A DNA stretch of 64,000 bases from Flavobacterium endoglycinae (GCF_017352115.1 NZ_CP071448.1:2131001-2195000); one strand, 5' to 3'. Shown: positions 34,190 through 43,585, numbered from the stretch's first letter. Made by a program: numbers and translations. Notes: a model not told the origin generated them from the sequence alone.

Positions 34190-35179
34190 TTAAACCAAAC
34201 CTGCCTTTATTAAGTATTCAGCAATTTGGATCGTGTTTGTTGCTGCACCTTTTCTTAAGTTATCGGCAACAATCCACATGTTTAATGTATTTGGCTGGCT
34301 TTCGTCACGACGGATTCTTCCAACAAAAACATCATTTTTACCTTCTGCGTACAAAGGCATTGGGTATGTAAATGTATCTAAATTATCCTGCACCACTACT
34401 CCATCAGTATGGTGTAGAATTTCACGAACTTCATTTACATCAAAATCGTTTGTAAACTCAACATTTACCGCTTCACTGTGTCCGCCTACAACTGGCACGC
34501 GAACTGCAGTAGCTGTAACTCTGATTGTATTATCACCTAGAATTTTTTGAGTTTCACGCACTAATTTCATTTCTTCTTTAGTGTATCCGTTATCTTCAAA
34601 ACTGTCGCAGTGTGGAATGGCATTTCTGTGGATAGGATATTTGTAAGCCATATCGCCTTGAACTCCTGCGTACTCGTTTTCTAATTGTTTAACCGCTTTT
34701 ACACCAGTTCCTGTAATAGATTGGTACGTAGAAACGATGATTCTTTTAATGTTGTATTTTTTATGTAAAGGTGACAAAGCCAAAACCATTTGAATAGTAG
34801 AACAGTTTGGGTTTGCAATAATTTTATCTTCTTTAGTTAAAACGTCAGCATTGATTTCTGGAACTACTAATTTTTTAGTTGGATCCATTCTCCACGCAGA
34901 TGAGTTGTCAATTACAGTCGTTCCGGCAGCAGCAAATTTTGGAGCCCATTCTAATGAAGTATCTCCTCCTGCAGAAAAAACAGCGATATCAGCTTTCATA
35001 TCAACAGCTGTCTGTAAACCTACTACTTTATATTTGGTTCCTTTGTATTCGATTTCTTTTCCCACTGATCTTTCTGATGCAACAGGAATTAATTCTGTAA
35101 CAGGAAAATTTCTTTCTGCTAAAACTTTAAGCATTACTTCGCCAACCATTCCGGTAGCACCTACAACTGCAATTCTCAT
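34190..35179 (-). CDS. asd: Aspartate-semialdehyde dehydrogenase
   Basis: The protein of 329 residues has the NADP-binding start MRIAVVGATGMVGEVMLKVL and the catalytic Cys C126 in ANPNCSTIQM; the active-site His region is in VVGGHSEAVNVEF. It converts aspartyl phosphate to aspartate semialdehyde, the branch point to lysine, diaminopimelate, threonine and methionine. It is monocistronic with its own terminator; the neighbouring MscL and DUF1963 genes have no metabolic link. The length fits the bacterial family. Confidence 0.96.
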   Translation of the reverse strand: MRIAVVGATGMVGEVMLKVLAERNFPVTELIPVASERSVGKEIEYKGTKYKVVGLQTAVDMKADIAVFSAGGDTSLEWAPKFAAAGTTVIDNSSAWRMDPTKKLVVPEINADVLTKEDKIIANPNCSTIQMVLALSPLHKKYNIKRIIVSTYQSITGTGVKAVKQLENEYAGVQGDMAYKYPIHRNAIPHCDSFEDNGYTKEEMKLVRETQKILGDNTIRVTATAVRVPVVGGHSEAVNVEFTNDFDVNEVREILHHTDGVVVQDNLDTFTYPMPLYAEGKNDVFVGRIRRDESQPNTLNMWIVADNLRKGAATNTIQIAEYLIKAGLV

Positions 35180-35328
35180 TTTTATATTTTTAAATAATCA
35201 ATTAATCAAATTTGTAACGCAAAAGTAAGTATAATAAAAGTCTCTGCAAGGTGATTCACAAAAAATAACAAAATGTTATAATTTAAACAAATTTTGAAAA
35301 TATTAAAATCACTTGGGATTTCTGTATA

Positions 35329-36003
35329 TTAGTCAAACTCTTCATCTGCCCATATAAGCCTTCTATCAATATTTGAGATACTGAGGTTCTCCTTTTCATT
35401 AATTTTTATAAGTTGGTCTGCAAATATCTGTAAGATTTTGTTTGCCTCGGCAATTGCTAATTTTAAATCTATTTTTTCAATTTCAACTATATTTACAGGA
35501 ACTGGGGGAGCAAAACTTTCTCTTATTTCAATGTCAATAAAATCAAAACGAATTTTATTCTCGTTCTCGGTTACCCGCGGAAAAGGATGACCTGGATAAA
35601 AACTATTTGTTTTTCCTAATATCAAACCTTCCCATTCTTTTATATCGGCTAAGCAGCCACAACATTGAGGAAAATAAACATCAACATCATCAAGTCGTAA
35701 AACATAACCTCCACTAAAAGAGCAAGCTAAATCTTCTATTCCATTATTTTCTTCTGTTTGTTGCGTTTCAATTTCTTTATAAATAAGCAACAGTAAATCT
35801 TCGTCTGATATTTCATCCACTTTATACAGCCAAGAGCCTTTAGTATAGGATTTAAGCTTCTCAGAAAAACCATCCGCTTTATTACATAAATAATGATAAG
35901 TTTCCCATTCGTCCTTGTATTTCCAAGAAGGTCCTAAATCAGGGAGTTTTATATTTTCATTACTATTAAAAATTTCAATTACAGGTATTAATTCCACTTT
36001 CAT
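35329..36003 (-). CDS. Hypothetical protein, immunity-like character
   Basis: The protein of 224 residues, acidic, has no signal peptide or membrane segment. Features are WYxYK-like GPSWKYKDEWETYHYLC near the N-terminus, a Cys-Cys pair YFPQCCGCLADIKEWEGLI and PGHPFPRV. The shape and acidity recall immunity or SUKH-type small proteins, but I do not recognise the family and the assignment is only by feel. The 149-base gap to asd and the 120-base gap to mscL hold no other gene. Confidence 0.6.
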   Translation of the reverse strand: MKVELIPVIEIFNSNENIKLPDLGPSWKYKDEWETYHYLCNKADGFSEKLKSYTKGSWLYKVDEISDEDLLLLIYKEIETQQTEENNGIEDLACSFSGGYVLRLDDVDVYFPQCCGCLADIKEWEGLILGKTNSFYPGHPFPRVTENENKIRFDFIDIEIRESFAPPVPVNIVEIEKIDLKLAIAEANKILQIFADQLIKINEKENLSISNIDRRLIWADEEFD

Positions 36004-36072
36004 TATTAATCAAAATTATAGATTATTTTTTTGCAAAAATATTACTTTTCCTACAAAAATTATCTATAAACC

Positions 36073-36101
36073 AAAAAAAACCGCCTCTTTAGAAGGCGGT
36101 T
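36073..36101 (-). terminator. Terminator of mscL
   Basis: AACCGCCT (36079-36086) and AGGCGGTT (36094-36101) form the stem; eight A before it give a T tract on the minus strand. Confidence 0.75.
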
Positions 36102-36124
36102 AAGTTAGACATAGTGTAGCGGTA

Positions 36125-36511
36125 TTATATATTTTTATTTTTCAAAAGATCTCTAATTTGTGTAAGCAGTTCTTCCTGAGTTGGAGCTGCAGGCTGATTC
36201 GGAGCTGGTTCTTCTTTCTTTTTAAGATTACTTATCCCTTTAATAATTAAGAACAAAACAAATGCTACAATTATAAAGTTAATTACCGCCGAAAGAAACA
36301 TTCCGTATTTTACGCCTCCAAAAGCCGTAAGATCTTGAATTTTTTCTAAATGTGCTGCTTCTAGAGCGGGTTTTAATACCAAAGGTGTAATTACGTCTTC
36401 AATGAATGAACTTACAATTTTACCAAAAGCAGCTCCAATAATTACAGCAACGGCAAGGTCAACTACATTGCCTTTCATTGCAAATGCCTTAAATTCTGAA
36501 AAAAATCCCAT
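36125..36511 (-). CDS. mscL: Large-conductance mechanosensitive channel
   Basis: The protein of 128 residues has the N-terminal amphipathic stretch FFSEFKAFAMKGNVVDLAVA followed by VIIGAAFGKIVSSF (pore helix) and a second membrane helix (about 69-95; SAVINFIIVAFVLFLIIKG), then a cytosolic tail (PTQEELLTQIRDLL). It forms a homopentamer that opens under membrane tension during osmotic downshock. Length and motifs match the family. It is a single-gene unit; its promoter was not identified. Confidence 0.96.
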   Translation of the reverse strand: MGFFSEFKAFAMKGNVVDLAVAVIIGAAFGKIVSSFIEDVITPLVLKPALEAAHLEKIQDLTAFGGVKYGMFLSAVINFIIVAFVLFLIIKGISNLKKKEEPAPNQPAAPTQEELLTQIRDLLKNKNI

Positions 36512-36579
36512 ATCTGATTTGTTTAGTTTAACATTAAATGAATATCGAAAATACGCAAATTAATTGAAAATTCTTAACG

Positions 36580-39048
36580 CTATCGGAAAAATACGCGCTT
36601 TACTCTTTGCGAAATACTGGTCATAATTTCATACGGAATGGTTTTTAACGCCGCTGCCATTTCGATAACAGTTGGGCTTTCGCCAAAAATAATCACCGAA
36701 TCGCCTTCTTTGCAATCGATATGGCTTACGTTTACCATTAACATATCCATGCAGACGCTTCCTACAATTTTGGCTTTTTGATTTTTAATCGTCACATACC
36801 CAACTTCATTTCCCCATAGTCTTGCAATTCCGTCGGCATAACCAATAGGAATGGTTGCGATTTTGGTTTCTCTATCGGCCATAAAACGACGTCCGTAACC
36901 TACGCTGTCGCCGGCAGGAATAGTTCGAACCTGCGAAATAATCGATTTTAAAGTTCCAACATTTTCCAAATATTTCTGTTCTGCTGGATCGTTGGAAACT
37001 CCATATAAACCAATTCCTAAACGTACCATATTATATTGTGCATCTGGAAAATTACTGATTCCAGAGGTATTTAAAGTATGTCGGATTGGGTTTATGTTTA
37101 ATTCTGTCATTAATTTTGAAGACAGTTTTTCAAACAACGCAATCTGCTGTCTCACAAAATCAAAGTACTGCGGATCATCACTTGTTGCCAAATGCGATAA
37201 AATGCTTTGTACACGAACGGTTGAATTTCCTTTTAAAGTTGCAATCAATTCATCGATTGTATTGTTTTCAAAACCTAAACGATGCATTCCAGTGTCCATT
37301 TTAATATGTATTGGATAGTCTTTTAAGTTCTTTTCTCTGGCAATCTTCAAAAAAGCATTCAATCCTTTTAAGCTGTAAATTTCAGGTTCTAACTGATATT
37401 GAATAATTGAAGGAAAACTGGTCGATTCAGGATTTAAAACCATTATAGGCAGTTTGATACCGCCATTTTTCAATGAAATTCCTTCATCGGCGAAAGCCAC
37501 ACCTAAATAATTTACTTTATGATGTTCGAGTAATTTAGCAATTTCAAGTCCGCCATTACCATAACCAAATGCTTTTACCATAACCATCATTTTAACGTCT
37601 GGTTTCAGCTTTGATTTGAAATAATTGAAGTTATGAGTTATGGCATCTAAGTTAATTTCCAAAACGGTTTCGTGTGTTTTCTCTTCTAGAAGCGATACAA
37701 TTTCTTCAAACTGAAAAGATCTTGCTCCTTTTATCAAAATGGTTTCATTATTAAAATCAAACCTTTCTATTTCATTGATAAAATCGGCTGTATTTTGAAA
37801 CATAGTACTGTTAGCAAATTTATCTTTGAAAGAAGAAATCGTAGGGCCAATTCCAATTACACGATGAATTTTATTGTCTGAAATTAACTGGGAAACTTTT
37901 GAATACAATTCTTCATTCGAAAATCCGCTTTGAAAAATATCCGATAGAATCACGGTTTTTGAAGCATTCTTTTTCTGGCTTTCCAGAAAGTCCAAAGCAA
38001 TTTTTAAAGATTGGAAATCAGAACTATAACTATCGTCTATAAGACTGCAATTGTGAATTCCGTTTTTAACTTCCAAACGCATTTCAACTGGATATAGTAG
38101 TTTCACACGGCTTTGAATAACTTCAAAATCGTATTTGAAATACAATAAGACCAACAGACAAGAAATCGTATTTTCTATGGAAGCCGAATCGCTGAACGGA
38201 ATTTCTAAATTGAATATTTCGTCATTATATTGATATTGAATAGTCGTAATATCGTCTTGGGTTTCTTTTTTCAGAATATAAACAGAAGCTAAATCATCTG
38301 TAAAACTCCATGAAAAAAGTGTTCTTTCTGGAAGGGGATATTCGGCACAAAAATCTGCCAGACATTGATCTACCAATTTATTTTTTTGGTACACAATAAC
38401 TTTTGATTTTTTGAAAAGCTGTAATTTCTCTTTGATTTTTTGTTCAGCATTTTCGAATCCTTCATCGTGAGCAGAACCAATACTAGTTAAAACACCAATG
38501 CTGGGTTTGATGATTTTTTCAAGATTCACCATTTCATTAACCGTTGAGATTCCGGCTTCGAAAATTCCTAAATTGTGTTTTTCGTTTATCGCAATAACTG
38601 ATAATGGAACTCCAACTTGCGAATTGTAACTTTTCGGGCTTCGAATGATGTTATAATCGGGACTCAGCAAAAAATTAAGCCATTCTTTTACAATTGTTTT
38701 TCCGTTACTTCCCGTTAAACCAATGACTGGAATATCGAATAAATCACGATAATAGGCTGCTAATTCCTGAAGTGCTTTCAGCGTATTTTTAACTACTAAA
38801 AAGTTGGCTTTTCCCTTTACATTTTCGGGAATATATTGCACCACAAAGTTCTGAACTCCTTTTTCTATAAGTTCTGAAATGTATAAATGAGCATCGTTAT
38901 TAACACCAGAAAGGGCAATAAACAAGGTTTGCGACCCGTTTTGTAAAGAACGGCTGTCGATCGAAACGTGATCGATAAAAGTGTCAGTATCAGAACCTGT
39001 CCATTCAGCATTAAAAACTGAAATCAGGTTTTTTAGGTTTATGCTCAT
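36580..39048 (-). CDS. Bifunctional MurF ligase - alanine racemase fusion
   Basis: The start is ATG 39048 (822 residues), as the 14-residue extension upstream is not conserved-looking. The N-terminal part (about 1-450) is UDP-MurNAc-tripeptide:D-Ala-D-Ala ligase, with P-loop GLTGSNGKTIVKEW (about residue 96) and the LIDDSYSS region. The C-terminal part (about 455-822) is PLP-dependent alanine racemase: Lys in MMVMVKAFGYGNGGLEIAKL, RLGIGLYGV, YGRRF and SVCMDMLMV. One chain thus makes D-Ala and joins D-Ala-D-Ala to the cell-wall precursor. This fusion is typical of Bacteroidota. It is transcribed alone; the next gene upstream is divergent. Confidence 0.95.
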   Translation of the reverse strand: MSINLKNLISVFNAEWTGSDTDTFIDHVSIDSRSLQNGSQTLFIALSGVNNDAHLYISELIEKGVQNFVVQYIPENVKGKANFLVVKNTLKALQELAAYYRDLFDIPVIGLTGSNGKTIVKEWLNFLLSPDYNIIRSPKSYNSQVGVPLSVIAINEKHNLGIFEAGISTVNEMVNLEKIIKPSIGVLTSIGSAHDEGFENAEQKIKEKLQLFKKSKVIVYQKNKLVDQCLADFCAEYPLPERTLFSWSFTDDLASVYILKKETQDDITTIQYQYNDEIFNLEIPFSDSASIENTISCLLVLLYFKYDFEVIQSRVKLLYPVEMRLEVKNGIHNCSLIDDSYSSDFQSLKIALDFLESQKKNASKTVILSDIFQSGFSNEELYSKVSQLISDNKIHRVIGIGPTISSFKDKFANSTMFQNTADFINEIERFDFNNETILIKGARSFQFEEIVSLLEEKTHETVLEINLDAITHNFNYFKSKLKPDVKMMVMVKAFGYGNGGLEIAKLLEHHKVNYLGVAFADEGISLKNGGIKLPIMVLNPESTSFPSIIQYQLEPEIYSLKGLNAFLKIAREKNLKDYPIHIKMDTGMHRLGFENNTIDELIATLKGNSTVRVQSILSHLATSDDPQYFDFVRQQIALFEKLSSKLMTELNINPIRHTLNTSGISNFPDAQYNMVRLGIGLYGVSNDPAEQKYLENVGTLKSIISQVRTIPAGDSVGYGRRFMADRETKIATIPIGYADGIARLWGNEVGYVTIKNQKAKIVGSVCMDMLMVNVSHIDCKEGDSVIIFGESPTVIEMAAALKTIPYEIMTSISQRVKRVFFR

Positions 39049-39157
39049 TTTGAAATTTCTTTTTGTCAAATTTAAAAAAAGGTTTGCCACGAATCTCTCA
39101 ATTTTTCGCTAATTTATTTTTAAGTTAGAAAGATGTTTAGTCATAGAAATTCTTGTA

Positions 39158-39190
39158 ATTGCTAACAAAAACATTATTTGATTATATTTG
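39158..39190 (+). promoter_or_regulatory. Probable promoter of the PAP2-like gene
   Basis: ATTG (39158-39161), 21 bases, then TATATTTG (39183-39190), 23 bases before the start codon at 39214. Confidence 0.4.
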
Positions 39191-39213
39191 TTTAATACCA
39201 CAAAAATTACGTT

Positions 39214-39819
39214 TTGAAAAAAATCCTAGTTTTATTCTCCTATATATTTCATCCGATTTTTATATCGATGTATGCCACATTGTTTTACTTGTATTGTAAA
39301 GATGATATTTTTACAACGCAGGAAAAATATTTTGTCCTTTTTCAAATTTTGGTCATTACCATTATTGTCCCAATATTATTTTTTATGCTATTGCGTTCTA
39401 CCGGACATGTAAAATCGATGATGCTTCCTGAGAATTCTCAAAGAAGGGTTCCGCTTATACTGCAGTGTTTTTTATATATTTTACTGGTAAAAAGAAGTAT
39501 TGTAATTGTTCGTTATCCCGAACTGCATTTCTTTTTTCTAGGCGCTTTGTTTACCACCATTGCGGCATTGGTATTGTCATTATTCAAAATTAAAGCAAGT
39601 CTGCATGTGGCTGCCATAAGCGGTTTTATGGTATTTGCTGCGGGATTAAATCTGCATCTTCAAATGCAGAATCCGTATTGGTCCGCTTTTTTAATTTTAA
39701 TGACTGGAGTTGTGGCTTCATCACGACTCGAGATGGAAGCACATACACCAAAAGAACTCGTAGCAGGATTATTAATTGGTGTTCTGCCTCAGGTATTATT
39801 TTTATACCTGTGGTTATAA
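39214..39819 (+). CDS. Membrane protein with degenerate PAP2-like motifs
   Basis: The start is TTG 39214 (then KKILVLFSY); the next in-frame ATG would remove the first membrane helix. The protein of 201 residues has about six membrane segments. The C-terminal half carries pieces of the PAP2 phosphatase signature: SRLEMEAHTPKELVAG fits SR-x5-H-x3-(D/E), ASLHVAAISG replaces the PSGH box, and KSMMLPENSQRRVP replaces K-x6-RP. Key residues are kept at the SR and second His but the spacing is loose. It may be a lipid phosphatase or an inactive relative. Its end overlaps the convergent PorT gene by six bases. Confidence 0.75.
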   Translation: MKKILVLFSYIFHPIFISMYATLFYLYCKDDIFTTQEKYFVLFQILVITIIVPILFFMLLRSTGHVKSMMLPENSQRRVPLILQCFLYILLVKRSIVIVRYPELHFFFLGALFTTIAALVLSLFKIKASLHVAAISGFMVFAAGLNLHLQMQNPYWSAFLILMTGVVASSRLEMEAHTPKELVAGLLIGVLPQVLFLYLWL

Positions 39820-40521
39820 GATGTAGAAGATCAAACCTGCATTTAAGGTTTTTAAATTCAGTTTTTCTCCTGTTAATAAAGTAGTGGAAGAATCAAACAA
39901 CGGATTTAAACCATAATACACATAAATATTCCAAGTGTTATACCCTGCCGAAAGATAAGGTCCGTATTGAAATTTATTAATGTCTGGATTATTATTGATT
40001 CTGTATTTATTTTCGCCATCATCTAAAAGTGATGTGTTTGAAAAGGCATAACTGAATTTCATTCCTAAATAAACACGCCAGAATTTATAACTTTCAAAAG
40101 TGGAATTACGCCATCTAAATTCTATTGGAAGTTCTACAGAATATTGTCGGTATCGGTTAGAAACAAATTCTCCGTAATTATTAACGGCATAAACAGGTGC
40201 TCCTGCCGGATCTTTAGAAATTGTAAGGTTTTGATAATAATTTTGATAACTCAATCCTAAACCTGCTGCAATAGCAATTGTTCTCGATTTGTTAATAGGC
40301 ATATCGCGCAGAAAACCTCCAGAGAGTCCTAGTGAAAATTTATTTTGTTTGAATTTATCTGGAAGATCTGTAAACATGTTATAGGTTACCGAAAAATAAA
40401 ACTGGTCTTCTCTGTACAAAGAATCTATTTTAACTATAGGTTTTATTTCTGGTTTAGCACTTTCCTGCGCAAAAACATTGAAAAACAAGATTAAAAACAA
40501 ACAGCTAAACAGTGATCGCAT
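39814..40521 (-). CDS. porT: PorT-family outer-membrane protein
   Basis: The protein of 235 residues has a signal peptide (LFFNVFAQ) and a beta-barrel pattern; QNKFSLGLSGGFLRDMPINK and TIAIAAGLGLSYQNYYQNLT are phrases typical of PorT. PorT takes part in the type IX secretion and gliding machinery at the outer membrane, where it may help assemble the system. The gene ends in a convergent overlap with the PAP2-like gene. No other T9SS gene is in the window. The symbol rests on recognition of these phrases, without alignment. Confidence 0.8.
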   Translation of the reverse strand: MRSLFSCLFLILFFNVFAQESAKPEIKPIVKIDSLYREDQFYFSVTYNMFTDLPDKFKQNKFSLGLSGGFLRDMPINKSRTIAIAAGLGLSYQNYYQNLTISKDPAGAPVYAVNNYGEFVSNRYRQYSVELPIEFRWRNSTFESYKFWRVYLGMKFSYAFSNTSLLDDGENKYRINNNPDINKFQYGPYLSAGYNTWNIYVYYGLNPLFDSSTTLLTGEKLNLKTLNAGLIFYIL

Positions 40522-40731
40522 ATATTTTTTAGATTTTAAAACAGAATTAAATATTGAAACGTTTTTAAGATTAGTTTTATTTCACTTACAAATATAATAT
40601 AATGCCAGTTCAGGATGCGATTCTAAACAAAATATTCTGTTTTTGATGACGAATAAAAGGGTTTACTGAACTTTTTTCAAATAATACGCAGCTGAAAGCA
40701 AAAAATCAATCCGTATTTGTATGATCTTTTA

Positions 40732-40739
40732 TACCTTTG
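40732..40739 (+). promoter_or_regulatory. Probable -7 box of the small His/Cys gene
   Basis: TACCTTTG fits TAnnTTTG and ends eight bases before the ATG at 40748, so the message would be almost leaderless. The in-frame ATG at 40721 lies upstream of the box and is therefore rejected as start. Confidence 0.4.
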
Positions 40740-40747
40740 TTGCTACG

Positions 40748-41098
40748 ATGAAGAAAAAACAGCTCATATTAAGTTTCTCTTTTGCTGTAACAGTATTGTT
40801 CTCAATATTGTTTCAGTCGATACACAGTTATGAGCATATTGTAAAACAGCTTTCCGAAAAGCAGTGTCATCATAGTTACAACGACCCAAGCGGCGAAATA
40901 ACACACCAGCACCATAATTACGACGTTTGTTTTGTTTGTAATTTTGCTTTTGAATCATTCACTGTTCCACAGAGCTTTTCTTTTCAGTTTTATTATTTCA
41001 ACAGCGATATTCCTTATTTCTTTCCGCTGACTGAAAAGATTTTTTCAATTTCAAAAACCCCGTATTTATTACGAGGACCTCCTGCTGTAGTTGCTTAA
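40748..41098 (+). CDS. Small His/Cys-containing exported protein upstream of TonB receptor
   Basis: The start is ATG 40748 (116 residues, MKKKQLILSFSFAVTVL), because the open frame from 40721 begins before the promoter box. A hydrophobic N-terminal anchor or signal is followed by HSYEHIVKQLSEKQCHHSYN and the motif EITHQHHNYDVCFVCNF, with His-His and CFVC suited to metal binding. The end YLLRGPPAVVA recalls the tail of DUF2946-type proteins that are often found beside copper or zinc TonB receptors. The TonB receptor at 41245 follows 146 bases later on the same strand. Metal handling is inferred. Confidence 0.75.
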   Translation: MKKKQLILSFSFAVTVLFSILFQSIHSYEHIVKQLSEKQCHHSYNDPSGEITHQHHNYDVCFVCNFAFESFTVPQSFSFQFYYFNSDIPYFFPLTEKIFSISKTPYLLRGPPAVVA

Positions 41099-41244
41099 AC
41101 TCCACCATCAAAAAAATCTTTCTTTCATTTAAATTCAAAACTACGTTGAGTTTCCTAATCCTATTTTAAAAATCAGGATCAGAATACTTTGCTGTATGTT
41201 TCAATTTTGTTGAAGGAAAAACAATTAACTATAGCATCATCCAA

Positions 41245-43452
41245 ATGAAAAAATTCATATTAGCCCTTATTTTAGGGATCTCGAGCATTGTATCTGCTCA
41301 AAATTCAGTTTCAGGAACTGTAACTGATACACAAAATAATCCATTGCCTGGAGTCTCTGTTTATGCTCCTGAATTACATAAAGGAACTACAACTGACGCA
41401 AACGGAAAGTACGAATTAAACAATCTTCCAAACGGAAGTTTACGTATTGCTTTTACCTATGTTGGTTATGCCAATCAAAATAAAACAATCGCGAAATTAT
41501 TAAAACAGAATACTTTAGATATTATACTTGAAGAATCTATTTTAGAAATGGATGAAGTGGTGGTTTCTACACCTTTCAACAAACTCCAATCACAGAACGT
41601 AATGAAAATTGAGCATGAAAGCATCAAAACATTACAACAAAAAGGAACCTCTACTTTAATTGAAGGTTTAGCCACTATTCCGGGAGTTTCTCAAATTTCA
41701 ACTGGAACTTCGATTGGAAAACCAGTAATCCGAGGACTTAGCGGCAATCGTGTTTTGGTGTATTCGCAAGGCGTTCGTATCGAAAATCAGCAGTTTGGAG
41801 ACGAGCATGGTTTAGGTTTAAATGATGCTGGAATAGAAAGTGTTGAAGTTATCAAAGGTCCGGCATCGCTATTATATGGTTCTGATGCTTTAGGAGGAGT
41901 TTTATACTTTAATCCTGAGAAATTTGCCGATGCCGGTACTTTTAAAGCCAATTTTAGTCAAAAATATTTTACCAATACAGAAGGAAGCAACTCTTCTATC
42001 GGATTAAAAACCTCAACTGACAATTGGAAATTCTTAGCTAGAGGAAGCTACAATACCCATTCTGATTATAAAATTTCAGGCGGCGACCGCGTAACCAATT
42101 CACGTTACAACGAAACCGATTTTAAAACCGGAATTGGATATAGCAATTCAAGTTTTTCAAGTGTTTTAAGATACAATTACAACAAATTGGATATTGGAAT
42201 TCCAGAAGAAGGAATCGCTGAACAATCGTCAAGCAAGGACACACAATTTCCAAGACAAGGAATCTTCAATCATTTATTGAGTTTAAACAATGTTATTTTC
42301 TTCGAAAACTCAAAATTAGATGTCGATTTAGGATATATTTCTAATGACCGAAGCGAGTTTGAAGACAGCAACGAAGCATCTTTACACATGAAATTGAACA
42401 CTTTCAATTACAATGCAAAATATCATTTTCCTAAATTCGGAAAAATTGAGACTATTGTAGGAGTTCAAGGAATGCACCAAACCAATAAAAATTCTGGTGA
42501 AGAATATTTAATTCCAGATGCTACAACGAATGATTTTGGTGTTTTTGGAACTGCAAATTACGAATGGGACAACAGCGTTATTCAAGCTGGATTACGTTTC
42601 GACAATCGAAATATTACTTCTATCGCCCACGGAACTGAAGGTGAAGAAGGATATTTTCTGCCTCTTGACAGATCATTCGATAGTTTTAATGCATCGTTAG
42701 GTTACAAAACCAAATTGGCAGAACCATTTACGCTTCGTTTAAATGTGGCAACTGGATTTAGAGCGCCAAACTTAGCCGAATTAACTTCAAATGGTGTGCA
42801 TGAAGGAACAAATCGTTACGAAATTGGAAATGCCGCTTTGAAAACCGAACAAAACGTTCAAACCGATTTAAATTTAGAATATAAAAACACCCATTTTGAG
42901 TTTTTTGTAAACGGATTTTACAACCACGTAAACAATTACATTTATACTTCGCCAACTGGAGAAACTCGTGATGATAATGATGTGTTTGCTTACGTTCAAG
43001 ATAATGCACAATTATACGGTGGTGAAGTTGGTTTACATTTTCACCCGCATCCTTTAGATTGGCTGCATTTTGAAACGAGTTTTGAAACGGTTACCGGTAA
43101 AAAAGAGAACAAAGATTATCTTCCTTTGATTCCTGCAAACAACTGGAATAATACACTTAGAACAGAATTCAATATCAAAAACTGGTTAAGTGAAGGTTTT
43201 GCTTCTTTAAACGTTTCTTCAACTTTCAGCCAAGATAATGTAAGCGGTTTCGAAACAGCTTCAAAAGGATATACTTTGGTAAATTTAGGTTTTGGAGGAA
43301 CTGTTAAATTAGGAAAAACGGCTTTCGACATTAACTTAAACGGAAACAATTTATTTGATAAAAAATACATTGCGCACCTTTCAAGATTAAAAACAGATGG
43401 TATTCCGAATATTGGAAGAAACATCGTTTTGGGAGTTAATTTCAATTTATAA
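41245..43452 (+). CDS. TonB-dependent receptor (possible metal uptake)
   Basis: The protein of 735 residues has a signal peptide (GISSIVSAQ), a carboxypeptidase-regulatory-like domain (about 20-100, SVSGTVTDTQNNPLPGVSVY), a plug domain (TLIEGLATIPGVSQISTG, then KPVIRGLSGNRVLVY) and a 22-strand barrel ending in a typical NNLFDKKYIAHLSRLK and a C-terminal Leu. The plug motif RGLSGNRV and the neighbouring QGVRIENQQFGDEHG recall ZnuD/heme-copper receptors, so zinc or copper is the best guess. The small His/Cys protein immediately upstream supports this. It imports its ligand with TonB-ExbBD energy. The family A palindrome follows directly after the stop. Confidence 0.92.
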   Translation: MKKFILALILGISSIVSAQNSVSGTVTDTQNNPLPGVSVYAPELHKGTTTDANGKYELNNLPNGSLRIAFTYVGYANQNKTIAKLLKQNTLDIILEESILEMDEVVVSTPFNKLQSQNVMKIEHESIKTLQQKGTSTLIEGLATIPGVSQISTGTSIGKPVIRGLSGNRVLVYSQGVRIENQQFGDEHGLGLNDAGIESVEVIKGPASLLYGSDALGGVLYFNPEKFADAGTFKANFSQKYFTNTEGSNSSIGLKTSTDNWKFLARGSYNTHSDYKISGGDRVTNSRYNETDFKTGIGYSNSSFSSVLRYNYNKLDIGIPEEGIAEQSSSKDTQFPRQGIFNHLLSLNNVIFFENSKLDVDLGYISNDRSEFEDSNEASLHMKLNTFNYNAKYHFPKFGKIETIVGVQGMHQTNKNSGEEYLIPDATTNDFGVFGTANYEWDNSVIQAGLRFDNRNITSIAHGTEGEEGYFLPLDRSFDSFNASLGYKTKLAEPFTLRLNVATGFRAPNLAELTSNGVHEGTNRYEIGNAALKTEQNVQTDLNLEYKNTHFEFFVNGFYNHVNNYIYTSPTGETRDDNDVFAYVQDNAQLYGGEVGLHFHPHPLDWLHFETSFETVTGKKENKDYLPLIPANNWNNTLRTEFNIKNWLSEGFASLNVSSTFSQDNVSGFETASKGYTLVNLGFGGTVKLGKTAFDINLNGNNLFDKKYIAHLSRLKTDGIPNIGRNIVLGVNFNL

Positions 43453-43462
43453 GATTTTTAAT

Positions 43463-43558
43463 TTAACCGCAAAGACGCTAAGATGAGCGCAAAGTTCGCA
43501 AAGCAAATAAAAAACTTTGTGGACTTTGCGCTTTTTTCCTTTCGCCCTTTGCGGTTAA
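43463..43558. repeat. Intergenic palindrome, family A copy 3
   Basis: Outer arms TTAACCGCAAAG (43463-43474) and CTTTGCGGTTAA (43547-43558) are perfect. The inner pair is GCGCAAAGTTCGCAAAG (near 43488-43504) facing CTTTGTGGACTTTGCGC (near 43515-43531) with two mismatches. The design is as in copies 1 and 2, 41 kb away. Confidence 0.8.
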
Positions 43559-43585
43559 AAACTTATCCATTCTCACAAAAAGCAT

